This document shows, in pieces, positions 1 through 11,686 of a stretch of DNA of 64,000 bases. Source of the DNA: Verticillium longisporum (lineage: Eukaryota > Ascomycota > Sordariomycetes > Glomerellales > Plectosphaerellaceae); NCBI GenBank assembly GCA_019188255.1, contig JAETXT010000007.1, positions 2,542,001-2,606,000 on the forward strand, in the 5' to 3' direction. The notes beneath the pieces were generated by a model that was not told where the DNA came from, made no database searches, and saw only the letters and a list, made by a program, of their open reading frames with translations. Position 1 is the stretch's first letter. Each line of letters opens with the position of its first letter. A program made the translations under genes and the position numbers.

Positions 1-1586
1 TACGTACGTAGGTAGGTACGTAGGTACTTGGGGGACCCGCGCATGTCGACGCTACTGACGTGCCTCAATTCTAGGTGTCGTATTGAGGAATGGAATCTTC
101 AAGGCCATGCATCGGTCCGGATGCTTTTCGAGCCAGCTGTTTGTTATTGTGCGCACGACACGTTTCCCCCCATTCATGTCGGAGTCAGAAGAATCGAGAA
201 AGACTCGCTCAGCGGACAGGCTCAGCTACGGATTCGGCGCAGGTCAATCAGTCAGTCAGACGGGCAGACAGGCAGTCGATCAGTCCACTCATTCTCACTC
301 ACTGGCTGGATGGCGGGTGGGCGCGCATCCCCAGCCAGGCTGAATGATTGCAGTCACCTGTGGTTGTCAGCAGCGCATCTCACAGCATTCAGCCCGGCCA
401 TTGAGTGCACTCGATTCGCCCAGTCCTAGTCGCTCGCCTGCCCAGGGCTTTGTCGGAATAGGATGTCAATCGCCGTGGTTGGCGAGCAGTGGTGGCCAAG
501 AGATGAGAGTAACTACCTACCTAGGCCGGCACCTGCCTTGCCTCTCCCTCAAAGGTGCCTAGCTCGTTGGCGGACGCTCTACCCTCTACCCTCACGAAGA
601 ACGAGGAAGGGATCTCGTCCCATGTCGCCATCCACTATCCGCTTTTGTGCCAAGACATGCCTTATCCGCCCCACTCCACCCCTAAGTCTGCTGTTCACAG
701 CCACCCGATGTGTGATTTCTCACCCACAGATGGGCTAGCGCCAGTGCCCCTTGCTCCCCCCCCTTCCTGTACCTCACTTCTCCTTGTCCCCTGGCACCTG
801 GGCCTCTACCACTGGGCAGGGGCACAGGGTCCGCACATCTTAGATGGGAGGTGGGCTGGCCTGGGCTGGCAGGTTCGCTCGCTCGGTGGGTGGATGGGTG
901 CATTGATCGTTCCTTCCCACGCTACCGACGCTCATGCCCAAGACCTTCAGAAAACCGTAATACGGGAGCCACTGTGTTAAAATCACTGTGTCTTAGTCAG
1001 ACCAACGTGCCTGCTCAGCACCGTGCGGCTTTCGACTGGATACCCTGCTAAGCCTGTCTAATTCGGGCCTGGGTAATAAGGGGCTGCCTCGCCTCGCCTC
1101 CTCCCATCTCGAGTCCCGAATCTCGCCCTTTCTTCTAGGTTTAGGAGTTTCCGCCTGTATTTTGTCCCACCCCCTTCCGCTCCCAGACCATCGCGCTGCT
1201 CGACGGTCAACGGGGTCCCGTATTGCCTCTCCCCTTTCACATTGCTTTTCACGTCCCTCGACGCTTGACTGCTTTGACTGGCACGGTATTCTTCACCCCC
1301 ATTCCGTCTTTGGCTTCTGCAGCATTGCTTCCACGCTTTGCACCACATTCGTTTATCTCTGCCACCACCGCGACAACGACGAGGAGATTTCACCAGTCAA
1401 CAGAGCAGAACTCGTTTCTCCCTCTCGTAACTCACCCCTCTAACTCCCCTCCCCCCCCATCGCATCCAGTCTCACAAGGCAACTTGCGGAACAACAATTT
1501 GAACGAACCAACAACGATCGAGGACACGCCCAAACACGCCGTCGATGCTCGAATAATCTCTCGCTTGAAACTCCCCCCCCTTCGTA
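1..1586. other. Spacer and 5' leader upstream of the DUF3405 gene
   Basis: No convincing gene. Reading frames here are short, overlap in several frames and have the biased composition of GC-rich noise. The first 27 bases are built from TACGTA/GGTAGGTAC words of the palindromic repeat type found across the window. From about 1080 to 1586 the strand is strongly C/T-rich, as expected of a fungal promoter and 5' leader. Confidence 0.6.
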
Positions 1587-3888
1587 ATGGAGCGAGTCTC
1601 ATCTTTCCTCAGCAATCGTTCGTCCAGATCCAACTCTGCCACATCCAACACCATTCTCCACGAGAAGTCCGAACTCCCACCACCTTCCCAACACAAGAAG
1701 ACCAAACTCCGAATGCGCGCGTTACTCGGACACTGCCTTTACAGGCGGGTAACGCTATGGAGCGTCCTCATCCTGGTCATCATGTCCATGGTCCTGCTGA
1801 AGACAGCCGTCCACACCAAGAACGGCAGGGTTGTCGGCGGTGACGGGTTCCTCAGCGGCAACAGTCCTGAGGAGCAGAACACCAACCACCCCGTCTGGAT
1901 TGGCTACAAGCAGTAAGTTGCTCGGGCTGCCCTCTATCTGCCAACAGGGCAGCGGCGTCGGCAAACACACAAGAGTCGGAAGCTGACCTCATCTCCAGTC
2001 TCAATGGCTACTTCAACGGCCTCAAGTCGCTCGTTCCCATGTCCAACCATACGGCGGAGTGGCCCAACCCCGAGTACACGGAACCCATCACGGAGGTCAC
2101 CCTGACCCACGAGACGGCGCCTCTTCCCAAGCCGTACAGGCCCCAGCCTGATTACGAGTCGGCCGCGTACCTCGCTGCCCACCCTCACGTCAACGAGTGC
2201 TTTTTGGATGAGAAGAAGACGCCTGTCCCCGACACCTGGGCTTTCCAGGGTCTGCCTCAGTCAATGCCCGACCCGGCTCTCGGCGACTACAACATTCTCG
2301 GTATCCGCAATGATATCTGCTTCGACCGCTTCGGTCGCTATGGCCCCTATGGTCTCGGTTACAGCGCCCAGGAGGGCGGCACCGGTGAGGGCCTGGACAC
2401 CGAACGCTCCGGCTCGGAAGTTGTCTGGTCGAAGACTGGTAAGATCGACTACACCAACGTCGACTGGGGCGATGCTCAGGAGCGCTGTGTCGCCCGTAAC
2501 CAGCACCGTTTCGTCAATGAGACAGATGAGGTCCGGGACCCGACCCTCGGGCCTGCCAAGGGCATTCAGAAGCTTGAGCGAACTGCTGTCCTCGTCCGTA
2601 CCTATGTTGGTTTCCGTTGGACTCAGCACGTCATCCTCAACTTCCGCGCCATGATTGCTGAGCTTGCTCTCAAGTCGGGCGGCGAGTACACCCTTCACTT
2701 CCTCCTTCACGTGAAGAACCTCGATGCTCCCATCTGGTCGGATCCTTCCGTTGTCCAGGACATCCTCGACGCCAACGTGCCAGCCGAGTTCCACACCATT
2801 TGCACCCTCTGGTCGGAGGCTCAGATGCGCCTCTACTATCCTGGCACCTTTTCCGAACCCTTCGAAAACCCCTCGAACCGCGACATTCACGGCGTCTACC
2901 GTTCTGCCCACATGCCAATGCAGATTTTCGCCCTGCAGCACCCTGAGTACGCTCACTTCTGGAACTGGGAGCTCGACATGCGTTACACTGGCTCCTACTA
3001 TGAGCTGTTTGACCGTGCCGGCAGCTGGGCCAAGAAGCAGTCCCGCCAGCTCTTGTGGGAGCGCTCGGCCAAGTACTATATCCCCGCTCTCCACGGCTCT
3101 TGGGAAGACTTTTCTCGCCGCGTTGAGCAGGAGTCGATCGCCTCTGGCCGCAAGCCCGTCATGGGCCCGGTTGAGTTTGCCGGCCGCCAGACTATCTTTG
3201 GCGAGACTGGCGTTGGCCGTCGCGCCAGCATGATGCCCGCCAACTGCGATGACACAAAGCATGCCCCCGAAGAGTGCGGTGTCGGTGAGGAGGCCGACAT
3301 CATCACCCTCAACCCCCTCTTCGACACCGAGGACTCTGGCTGGGTCTTCTCCAAGGATGTCACGGGCTACAACACGCGCCTTCAGATCCCTCCCCGCCGT
3401 TGCGCTATTGTTACCGCTTCCCGCCTTTCACGCCGCCTCATTCTCGCTATGCACGAGGAGACGTGGCGTCACCACCACAGCATGTTCTCCGAAATGTTCC
3501 CCCCGACTGTTGCTCTGCACCATGGTTTCAAGGCTGCGTACGCCCCCACCCCGTCTACCTCGACCGTGGATGGCAGTACGAACAGATTGAGGCTGCCTTC
3601 AACGGCGGCCGCGATGGCACGTCAGGTGGTCCTGGCAGCCCCTTCGATATTGAGAACGAGCACAACCACAAGGGCACCAGCTGGTACTTCAACTCAGAGT
3701 TCGCCGGACTTACATGGCGCCGCTGGCTCGGCTACCCCCAGATGGATGGCCGAACCAACCGCGCCGGTGAGGGAACGATGCGTGGTGGTCTCCAGGAGGA
3801 GTCCTCGGCGATGAGCTCCGGCCGCATGTGCTTGCGCAGCATGCTGGTGCACCCCATCAAGTTCGAGAACCCAGATGAGCGCTCATAG
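1587..3888 (+). CDS. DUF3405 family glycosyltransferase-like type II membrane protein (one apparent frameshift)
   Basis: Exons 1587-1912 and 1999-3888; the 86-nt intron has a GTAAGT donor and CCAG acceptor. The product is about 738 residues once the frame is mended. One hydrophobic segment near residues 53-72 (WSVLILVIMSMVLL) after a basic N-terminus predicts a type II anchor with the large domain in the secretory lumen. The C-terminal two thirds match the fungal DUF3405 family, recognised by FHFWNWELD-like, YTGSYYELFD and WEDFSRR stretches; members are thought to be glycosyltransferase-like, with no reaction proven. Around 3543-3552 the frame changes between the AAYAP stretch and VYLDRGWQYEQ. 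Adding one C to the run at 3543-3547 joins them. The rest of the reading frame is intact, so I take this as one gene with an assembly deletion. Start chosen because it opens the anchor-bearing exon. Confidence 0.85.
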
Positions 3889-5064
3889 ACGACCCGACAA
3901 CATCAGTAATTCAACCTTCGCTTCATACCCGACACGTCCCACCCCCTCCGTCGAGACGAGGGGGAGGGCTGTATATACAACCAACAATCCATTTACCAAC
4001 CTCACTTATTCATCATGAGGGAGGTTTTTACTTCTAAGCGGAGCATGATCCATCCGTCGGCGGCGAAAGCGCACTGCATTTTATTGCTTTACACCACCGA
4101 AAAATCTGGGGCCTAGGGAGACCGTGGAACGAACGTGAGAGACGGACGCACCTGTCTGTAACCTTGTACTTATCGAGCGGCGGGAGCCAGCTGAAAGGGA
4201 GCGGCAGAGGGAGGATCAGGGGAGGGTTTGACTCCGCATGTCGGACGCATTTGCATCGTGTTTCTTGAGGAAGGGGGCCACATGGCGGGACTCGCTTCTT
4301 TTATTTTCCATCTTTTCTTTTTTCCTTTTTCTTTTAAACCAACGTGTTTCTGAATCTCATTCCTGGATGGAACGGCGTCGATGGAGGGGGTGGCATTCCA
4401 ACACCAAATCGTCTTTATTCAAGTTTCATGTTTCGGCCCTCTTTTTAGAGCGAGGGGAGGCGATGAGGTGGTAGACAGACAGATGTAGAAGAATCAAAGC
4501 CGATAAATGAACTCGGGGCCTCTTGCCCTGTTACTTCGTGTTTATTTGGTCCACGCCCGCTTTACATGATCAATCGACCTTGCAGGAAAGTGAGTGCATG
4601 CATGTAATCATGTGGATTTTGTTTTTCTCATGGCTTGATCTCTGAGTATACGACAATCACGGCAAAAACAGATCCCAAGCCCATGCGATACCCCTCTCTT
4701 AGGGCACCAATTGTGTATTTGTCTCTCCATTTCGCTGCTTCGATGAGCAATACTATAGGTAAGGTAGGTGGCAAGCAAGCAGGCAAGCAAGGCGCAGGGC
4801 AACCCAAAGTCAAAGAGAACGGCCAAGACGTGCAAAGCAGGCCACCACCTCCCCTTTCTCCTGGCCCGAAAACGAAGCCTTCGCCCTTCTTCCCACGCGC
4901 CCTTCACAGAAGAAAAAAAAAAACGCCCCGTGCAAAGCATGGCCGCGGGACAGCCGTCGTTCTCTGTAGTTGTAACAAATGTCAAAGTGGGCGGGGAGAG
5001 GCCGAGTGGCCCCGACAAAAGTGCAGGAAAAGGAACAGTAAGGCAGGAAGGGATGAAAACAAGT
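3889..5064. other. Intergenic region between convergent genes
   Basis: Holds the 3' ends of the DUF3405 gene (+) and the RING gene (-). T-rich stretches at 4300-4340 and an A-run at 4911-4922 fit 3' untranslated sequence. I see no gene in it. Confidence 0.6.
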
Positions 5065-7079
5065 CTAATTGCCCCTCCGGCCGCCGGTGCTCATTAACGT
5101 GATCTTCTGCTTCTTCTTCTTGCCCTTGCCGCCTCCTCCGCCTGCGGCCGCTCCGGCCTTGCTGGGACCGCCACTGCTCTCCGGAGCGCCGCTGGGGCCG
5201 GGTTCGAGGCCAAAGGCCTCCATCTGGAAGTGGAGCTCCGCGGCGCCGAGAAAGTCGTCGTCCTTGAGCCAGCCGTCGTCGGTGCCGACGCCGGCTCCGT
5301 CGATGGGACCGAATTCGGGTGACGTGCCGGAGATGGCCGGTGTGCCCCAGACGGTGCGGACGGCCGAGGGGCTCGTCGAAAGGTCGGCCAGCTGGCCGAA
5401 ACCCTGTCGCGGCTCCGGGGGCGTCGTGCCGGCGTGGTGGGCGGCGGCGCTGTTGAGGGGTTGAAAGTCGGCCGAGTTGAGCGAGGGGACATTATCCTCG
5501 TCAATGGGGTCGTACTGGCGGCGGGTGCCTGTTGAGCTGCGCATGGCGGCGGCCTCGAGGCGCTCGGCCTGTAACCTCTCGCGGTCCTCCTGGGCGGCCT
5601 TGTCGCGGTTGCGCTTCCTCCGCTTCTCAATGTCGCCGGCGAACTTGTCGAGGATCTCCGCGGGGACGATATCGGTCCAATCGCACTCGAGGAAGCTAAT
5701 GACGCAGCCGTAGGGGAGGTGGCCGAGGTACTTGGCCCGTTTCCGCTGGGCGTCGTCGAGGACGTGGCCGGTGGAGATGTGCTCGACGCGCGGGAGGAGG
5801 GTGGAGGGGAACGCTGAGAAGTCGCCATACTTTGTCTTTAAGATGCGAATATCTAGTGCTGATAGATAGAGATGTGGCTGGGATGCGTAGAAGAAGAAAT
5901 CGGGCTGCACCACCCTGGTCTGGCCTGCATCTTTTGAGCTGGCAGCGGGCAGGGCGGCCTGCTCACCGAGGTCCTTGATCTTGTCCCTCGCTGTGATGAT
6001 GGCGCGGATGGCCTTTTGTGTCCACTCGTCATCCTCGTGATAGAGGAGCTGGTCCTCCGTCTCCTGCTTCTGCAGAGCCTGGATCTCCTCGTCGTACTGC
6101 TCGGACATGTACCCAGCGGTGCCCTTGATGATCCTCGCATAGTCTAGGACGTTGGCAGCAAAATGCCAGGGGATGTCGTCGGCGGCACCGAGGGCTTCGG
6201 CGCCTCCCTCTCGAGGCAGGGCAAGTGTGGATTTCGCCGACCTTGCCATGAGCCTGAGCACGACATCGTCGCCGACTCGGGGAGTGGGCTCTCCTGGCCG
6301 GCGTAGAAGCGGACGGGGCGAGTCTCGTGGAGATAGACGCTGTCCTCGCAAATGGGGCATTTCTTCCACCGCGCGCCTCTGTTGTTCTTCGCATCATCGT
6401 CGCTCGCGCTCATGAAGCGAATGAGGCATGGCAGACAGAATATGTGGCCGCACTTGGCCATCCTCGGGGCGACGGGCTCGGACAGGCAGATGGGGCAGCT
6501 CGTGGCCTGGGACTCGGCCGAGGCCAGAATCTGGAGGACGTCGCCCCATTGTAGGTGTTCGTCGGCGTCGACGGCCTGGGTGGCGTAGCTGCCCTCGGGC
6601 GAGACGACGAAGCGGTAGTTCGCATGCACGTAGCGGGCCTTGTCGGCGGCGTGGTGGCCGGATCCGGGACCCCAGGTGGGATTGCGGCGGTAGCTCCTCG
6701 AGTGGGAGGAGTGGTGGTGGGTGTGGAGGTGATCCTGGTAGTGACGAGAAGGCGTGCTGTAGTTCAGGAGATGGGTGATGGATGTCTGGCCACGGCGGCT
6801 CGAGGCGTTCCGGACGGCTCGAATCTCGGCCATGTCGTCATCGTCATCCAGCGTGGAGTTTTGTCGTGGCTGGCCAAAGCCAGCGGGTCGGCGTTGGTTC
6901 TTGTGCTGTTTCCTGGCGGCCTGTGCCTTGCGGGCGTTCGTCTGGATGATGGAGGGGCTCGTCTGGTTCGGGCGGCGGGTCGACTCAAAACTCGAAGGGG
7001 CGGGGCCGGGCTGGACGGCAGGAGAATGGGATGTCGAAGCGGAGAGGGACTTGCCCGTGATCGAAGGCGTTGAGCTCAT
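5065..7079 (-). CDS. RING finger protein, MAG2/RNF10 type (one apparent frameshift)
   Basis: About 671 residues when mended; no intron needed. A RING domain lies at residues 195-244 (CPIC, CGHIFCLPC, then KKCPIC), preceded by a low-complexity basic and His-rich N-terminus. After the RING come VVLRLMARS and STLALPR, typical of the fungal MAG2/RNF10 family of ribosome-linked E3 ubiquitin ligases. Then follow a charged helical stretch (EKRRKRNRDKAAQEDRERLQ) and a Lys-rich C-terminal tail. The frame changes at the plus-strand G-run 6286-6288; one added base joins FYAGQES to PRVGDDVVLR, and the restored length is exactly 672 codons with the stop. Start at the first ATG before SSTPSITG; a longer in-frame start at 7199 would run through a tandem repeat and looks untranslated. 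E3 activity is inferred from the family. Confidence 0.85.
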
Positions 7080-8701
7080 GTTCGAGCAGAAAGGGTCGCA
7101 GGCGTTGGCTGCCGATGGACGCCGTCTGTTGCCGATGGACGCCGTCTGTTGTCGATGGACGCCGTCTGTTGAGCGAAGGCAGTCAGAGGTCGTCGTCAAC
7201 GGGGGATGCTCGGTTCGAGAAGAGGATGTCGGATGATGGGGGGAATCTGGCGATCATCCGGGGTGTCACAGGCCGTCTCATCAGACAGTGAACCGGGGTG
7301 GGGCGTATCAGACGGTCGGCAAGCACACGCCACTCTGGGATGGCAAAGTTCGGCGATGGCAAGGCTTGGTGAGGTCCAGATCGGGTTGTGTGCATTGGTA
7401 AGGCGTGCGTTGGTAGGGGAGATAGGAATGGATCGAGACGGTGTCCAGCTGGCTGGAACCCCCCATGAGCAATGAGCAAATGGAGGTGGGGGAGCACGAG
7501 GAGGCGATCGAGGCACAAGAGAGAAAGAGAGAGAGAGAGTCATTCGGCGGGGCAAAGCAGAGTGGTCAGGCCTGGCACCTGCAGTGACAGCCTCGACTGC
7601 TGGAACGGCAGCGTTCCAGGGGACCGTCGACGTCGAGGGGATCGCTCGGCATTGCGGACGTTATGATCACGTGACTAACGTTGCCTCCAAGGTTCCTGCC
7701 TGACTTGAGTCGGCTACAAGCAGCTGGTGAATTATTCCCATGATGCACCCAGTCTACTACACCTTTCCAAAATCGAGCACCATCACATTGATCCCATATC
7801 TCATCATGGTCTGTAGCTGTAGCTCGGTACCTGGGTCCGTCGAAGCAATGCCCGGATGAGAGCTGCAAGGTACTTTCGCGTACCAGCGATGTGACACCCT
7901 TTCTCAGCCCTCTCGAGGCAGAAGTTGCAAGAAATGGACAACGATCAGAAGAAGACGAAAAGCAGCATCAGCACAACATGCGATATTTCATATTCTCACT
8001 CTTCTGCTGCACAGCACCCCGTCAAACAGTTGCATCGGGGTATTCATCAGAGGCCACGAGATCGACTCATCTGCTACCAAGATACACGCCAAGCTGCCAC
8101 CACCACCAGCCAGTGTCAGTCAATATGACAGGTCAGCAGCTCCATCAATAGAACGATGGCCACCTTCACATGCAATTCACCCAGTATACTTGTCGCATGT
8201 CGCAGTCGAGGCAGAGAGCGAGCGAGCGAGCGTGTGTGTCCAGGAGGAGGACGCGACACGCATGTCGCCATGATGTCATGATCCAAACCCACCTCACGCA
8301 GCCCAAACCTGGAAACTGGTGCTCCGCGAGCTGCGGCGCTCTCCTTTCATCCATGCATCCATCGTGGCCGCGCTCGACTGGGACGAGCTAGAGACAAATC
8401 AGGACGCTCACATGGATGGATCCTGCCGATATACTGGGATACGCACAAGGATAAGTGGGATTGGCACAGCGAGCAGACCCCGCGGTTGAGCGCCTCGCGA
8501 TAAACTCGTCCCACCACTACATCATGTCGGCCGCGCCCTGACAGCCGCTTGTCAATTCCTCTCTCTTCTCTTCGTCCTGCCATCGCATTCTTCAGCTTTT
8601 CTTCTCCTTCTCGAAAGGCGTCAGTCTTTCAAAAACTGCCAAGACGTGAACAGCCAACCTTCATCATACCCATCCCACCACAATCGCCAGTCGAGCCAAC
8701 A
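7080..8701. promoter_or_regulatory. Divergent promoter region between RING and DHOD genes
   Basis: The RING gene (-) and the dihydroorotate dehydrogenase gene (+) start at its two ends, so it must hold both promoters. It contains the three-unit 20-bp repeat at 7111-7170, a short GA tract near 7520-7540, and no convincing reading frame. Confidence 0.55.
7111..7170. repeat. Tandem repeat, 3 x 20 bp
   Basis: Three adjacent copies of GCCGATGGACGCCGTCTGTT; the third differs by one base (GTCG for GCCG). It lies just upstream of the RING gene start, probably in the 5' leader. Confidence 0.95.
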
Positions 8702-9760
8702 ATGTCTGCAATGGAAGGCGACCCGCCCCCCGAGCTCACCATCACCCCGCCTCTGCTCAATTCGGCGAACCCATGGGCCACCACGCTCGAAGACCTGCAG
8801 GCCATCTTTGACAGCCCGCACACGGGCGCCATCACGACGCGCACAACGCTCCTCGACGGCTTCGAGCACGACGACGCCGTCCACCAGTATGCCTTCTTCT
8901 CGCCAACAACCTCGCTCGCCAGCTCCTCTGCGCGCCAGAGGGCCAAGGGCGAATCAGCCCCGGCCACCAACCCGCAAGAACACGCCGCGACGGTCAACAA
9001 CCTGGGCTACTCGCCCTACCCCCTCTCCAAGTACCTTGCCTTCCTCAAGAAGATCCACAAGACGGTCGACAAGAAGTCACCGCAGCACCTCAAGCCCATC
9101 ATCGTCTCCGTGACGGGCACCCCGCAAGAGATCCGGCGGTGCTACGACCGCCTCGACGCGTTCCAGGACGAAGTGCCCAACCTCACCATCGCCATGGAGA
9201 TCAACCTCTCGTGCCCCAACATAGCCGACGCCCCGCCCCCGGCCTACACGGCCGCCGGCCTCAAGGCCTACCTCGACGTCCTGCCGGCGGCCCCGGACCT
9301 CCCCGTCGGCATCAAGACGCCGCCCTACACCTACGCCACCCAGTTTGCTGACCTGCTCGACGTCCTGCGCAAGAGCTGCATCGTCGTCACCCGCTCCTCC
9401 CTCATGAAAATCCCCTGCCGCCTGAGCTTCATCACCACCTGCAACACCCTCGGCGCCTGCCTCGTTCTCGGCCCCGACGGCAAGCCCGCCCTGCCCGGCG
9501 ACGGCCTCGGCGGCATGGCCGGCCCGCCCCTGCACCCCCTCGCCCTCGGCAACGTCCGCACCATCGCCCGCATGCTGAAGGGCTGGCCCGAGACCAAGCA
9601 CGTCAGCGTCATTGGCGTCGGCGGCGTCGGCGATGCCGAGGCCTACCGCCGGATGAGGAACGCTGGCGCCTATGCCGTCGCTGTCGGCACGGCGCTCGGC
9701 AAGGACGGCGTCGACGTGTTTGCGCAGATTGCCAAGGGGTTCACTGACAAGGAGAAATGA
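8702..9760 (+). CDS. Dihydroorotate dehydrogenase, class 1 (cytosolic type)
   Basis: Encodes 352 residues in one exon. The family oxidises dihydroorotate to orotate in pyrimidine synthesis with FMN bound in a TIM barrel. The diagnostic stretch EINLSCPN holds the catalytic Cys of class 1 enzymes. The C-terminal GVGGVGDAEAYRRMRNAGA and AVGTALGKDG form the FMN phosphate site. There is no membrane segment or mitochondrial presequence, unlike class 2 enzymes, so a cytosolic protein is inferred. Filamentous fungi usually rely on a class 2 enzyme, so this is likely an additional, class 1-like paralogue. The start at MSAMEG gives the family's usual length; an in-frame ATG at 8549 would add 51 atypical residues. 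The stretch at about residues 230-245 (VVTRSSLMKIPCR) before SFITTCNTLG fits the family poorly and might hide a small model or base error. Confidence 0.88.
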   Translation: MSAMEGDPPPELTITPPLLNSANPWATTLEDLQAIFDSPHTGAITTRTTLLDGFEHDDAVHQYAFFSPTTSLASSSARQRAKGESAPATNPQEHAATVNNLGYSPYPLSKYLAFLKKIHKTVDKKSPQHLKPIIVSVTGTPQEIRRCYDRLDAFQDEVPNLTIAMEINLSCPNIADAPPPAYTAAGLKAYLDVLPAAPDLPVGIKTPPYTYATQFADLLDVLRKSCIVVTRSSLMKIPCRLSFITTCNTLGACLVLGPDGKPALPGDGLGGMAGPPLHPLALGNVRTIARMLKGWPETKHVSVIGVGGVGDAEAYRRMRNAGAYAVAVGTALGKDGVDVFAQIAKGFTDKEK

Positions 9761-9986
9761 GGGGCGGGGGTGATGAACTGATGGAGGAAGCCGTCCGTCT
9801 CGGGGTTATTCATGTGTGTTCTTCATGGGATGTTGTGTCAAGTTTTAGCATATGGGAGTTTGTTTGCATAATTGGCGAGCTTGGGGATAATGAAATATTC
9901 TTTGCATTTTTCTGCCTCTTTTTGTTCAACTCTTGAACACGGTCGTCGCATCACCAGCACTCAGTCAAACCCAGACCAGCAAGCCC

Positions 9987-11686
9987 TCACTCGTCCTCTC
10001 CCGCGACGGGGAGACTGCGGAACCTGTTGCCCCTGGCCGTCACATAGTGCAGCTCGTCGTCAAACTCCTCGCCGCCTCCCTGGGACGACTTGCCCGGCAG
10101 GGTATCCTCAATGGCCCACGCGATCCGCTCGGCGCCCACCCTTGCGCCGCCGAGGTTGCCCCCTGCCGGCCCGAGCTGGAGGCCCGCGAGACGGCCCGTG
10201 ACAAAGAACGGAATGTCGTCTGCCCACTTGAGGTCCTCGTTGATGGACGGCAGGCCTCCGTGGCCCTCGATCGGGTGCTTCGCCAGCATGTCCTGCAGAT
10301 ACGGCAGGTCAAAAAAGTTGGTCTCGATGCCCGTGGCGAAGTAGATGTAGTCAAAGTCCGGCATGGCGTGCACGGGGGGCGTCGTCTCGACGGACCACGT
10401 GCCCCTGTGCGCGTCAAAGGTGGCGCCGCTGATGCTCGTGTCGCAGCGCAGCTCGACGCGGCCGGCGGCCACGTGGTGTTTGAGTGTCTTGTGGTACGTC
10501 GGCGTGATGCTGCCGCCGTTGCGTGCCGCGCGGATGTGCTCGAGGCGCTCGGCGTCCGAGTCGGCGCCCCAGAAGTAGGCCTGCTCGACGTTGCGGAACT
10601 TGCCCATCCACGAGAGGTCGACGTCGAAGAGCTTGACCTTGCAAGGGCCGCGCATGAGGTGCCACACCTTTGTGACGCCGCGGCGGATGGCGAGGTCGGT
10701 GAGCTGGGCGGACGTGAGACCGCCGCCGACGACGAGGACGTTGGTGGGCTTGCGGGCAGCTATGCGGTCCTGCACCACGGTAGCAGGGAATTCCTTGATC
10801 TTCATGGCGTGGCAGACGTGGGGGGGCTCGGACACCTTGTCAGGACCAAGGCTGCTGAGTCCAGCAATGTTGGGGATGACAGGCTTGTTGGCCGGGCCGA
10901 CGGCAAGGACGACGGCTCGAGCGTAATGTGTTCCCTTGTCTGATCGTACAGTGAACAGCTTCTCGTCTGGGGAGCTGATGTGGGCTGTAGGGTAGTCGAC
11001 GTGCTGCACCATTTCTTTCCGCACGACATGGCCGCAGCCGTAACGGTCAGCAATGCTGTGGCAGTGTTGTAAAAAGAGTGAAGTCGGTGGAGTGAAGTAA
11101 TCCTTGCGATCTCGCTCGTCAACGTCCACCACGGCATGGTGTCTGGTGCTGATTAGTCCGCAAGCCGAAAAAGCATTCGGCGATGATCTGGGGAAACTCA
11201 CAATGGGTTGCGACACTTGGCCCGTGACCTTCTGAGATGTTTGCTCACTTCCTTGCCGACACAGTTCTTGAGCTCGAACAGCTCGTTCTCTCGACCTTCG
11301 TTATGGGCCATGGCGAGCAAGGCATCTCGGTCACTGGGATCAACATGCCAAAACATGGGGCTACGCAGGTGGTGGATGTCGAAAGCTGTGAACAGTGTCT
11401 TCCAGCGGTTCATGAATTCATTGCCAGTGCCGTCCAAGACCAGGGTGGAGTATTTGGGCGGCTCCTTGTCATGAGGCATGGCCTTTTGGGAAACACGGCC
11501 ATTCCGCCTGTTCTTGAGAGCCATGCGTCGACCATGCTTCTTGACCCAGTGGTACCTCTGGTGCTCGTCATCGGTGAAAAGAGCCGAAGGCGAATGCTCG
11601 CAGAGACGTGAGGCCACTGCCAGACCGCAGGGTCCAGCCCCGACGATCAGCACGTCGTAGATGTCAGGTGTGTGAAGATCAGCCAT
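9987..11686 (-). CDS. FAD/NAD(P)-binding oxidoreductase (flavin monooxygenase-like)
   Basis: Two exons: 11202-11686, then from 11148 (or 11142) down to 9987. The intron of 53 or 59 nt has a GTGAGT donor and CTAATCAG or CACCAG acceptor; both keep the frame. The N-terminus has a Rossmann FAD motif (VLIVGAGPCGLAVA). A second dinucleotide motif (NVLVVGGGLTSAQL) would bind NAD(P)H, and FATGIET resembles the ATG motif of N-hydroxylating and flavin monooxygenases. The layout suggests a single-component flavin oxygenase of the lysine/ornithine-hydroxylase-like group; the substrate cannot be told. It is convergent with the DHOD gene, 226 bases between stops. Start chosen at MADLHTPD directly before the FAD motif; an in-frame ATG at 11752 would add a hydrophobic N-terminus that could be a signal. 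Confidence 0.82.

Noticed and set aside
6246..6290. Intron as explanation for the RING frame change
   Set aside because: The only GT...AG pair there would give an intron of about 22 nt, below any plausible size.
9933..10943. 336-residue plus-strand frame
   Set aside because: Antisense shadow of the FAD oxidoreductase, whose own strand carries clear dinucleotide motifs.
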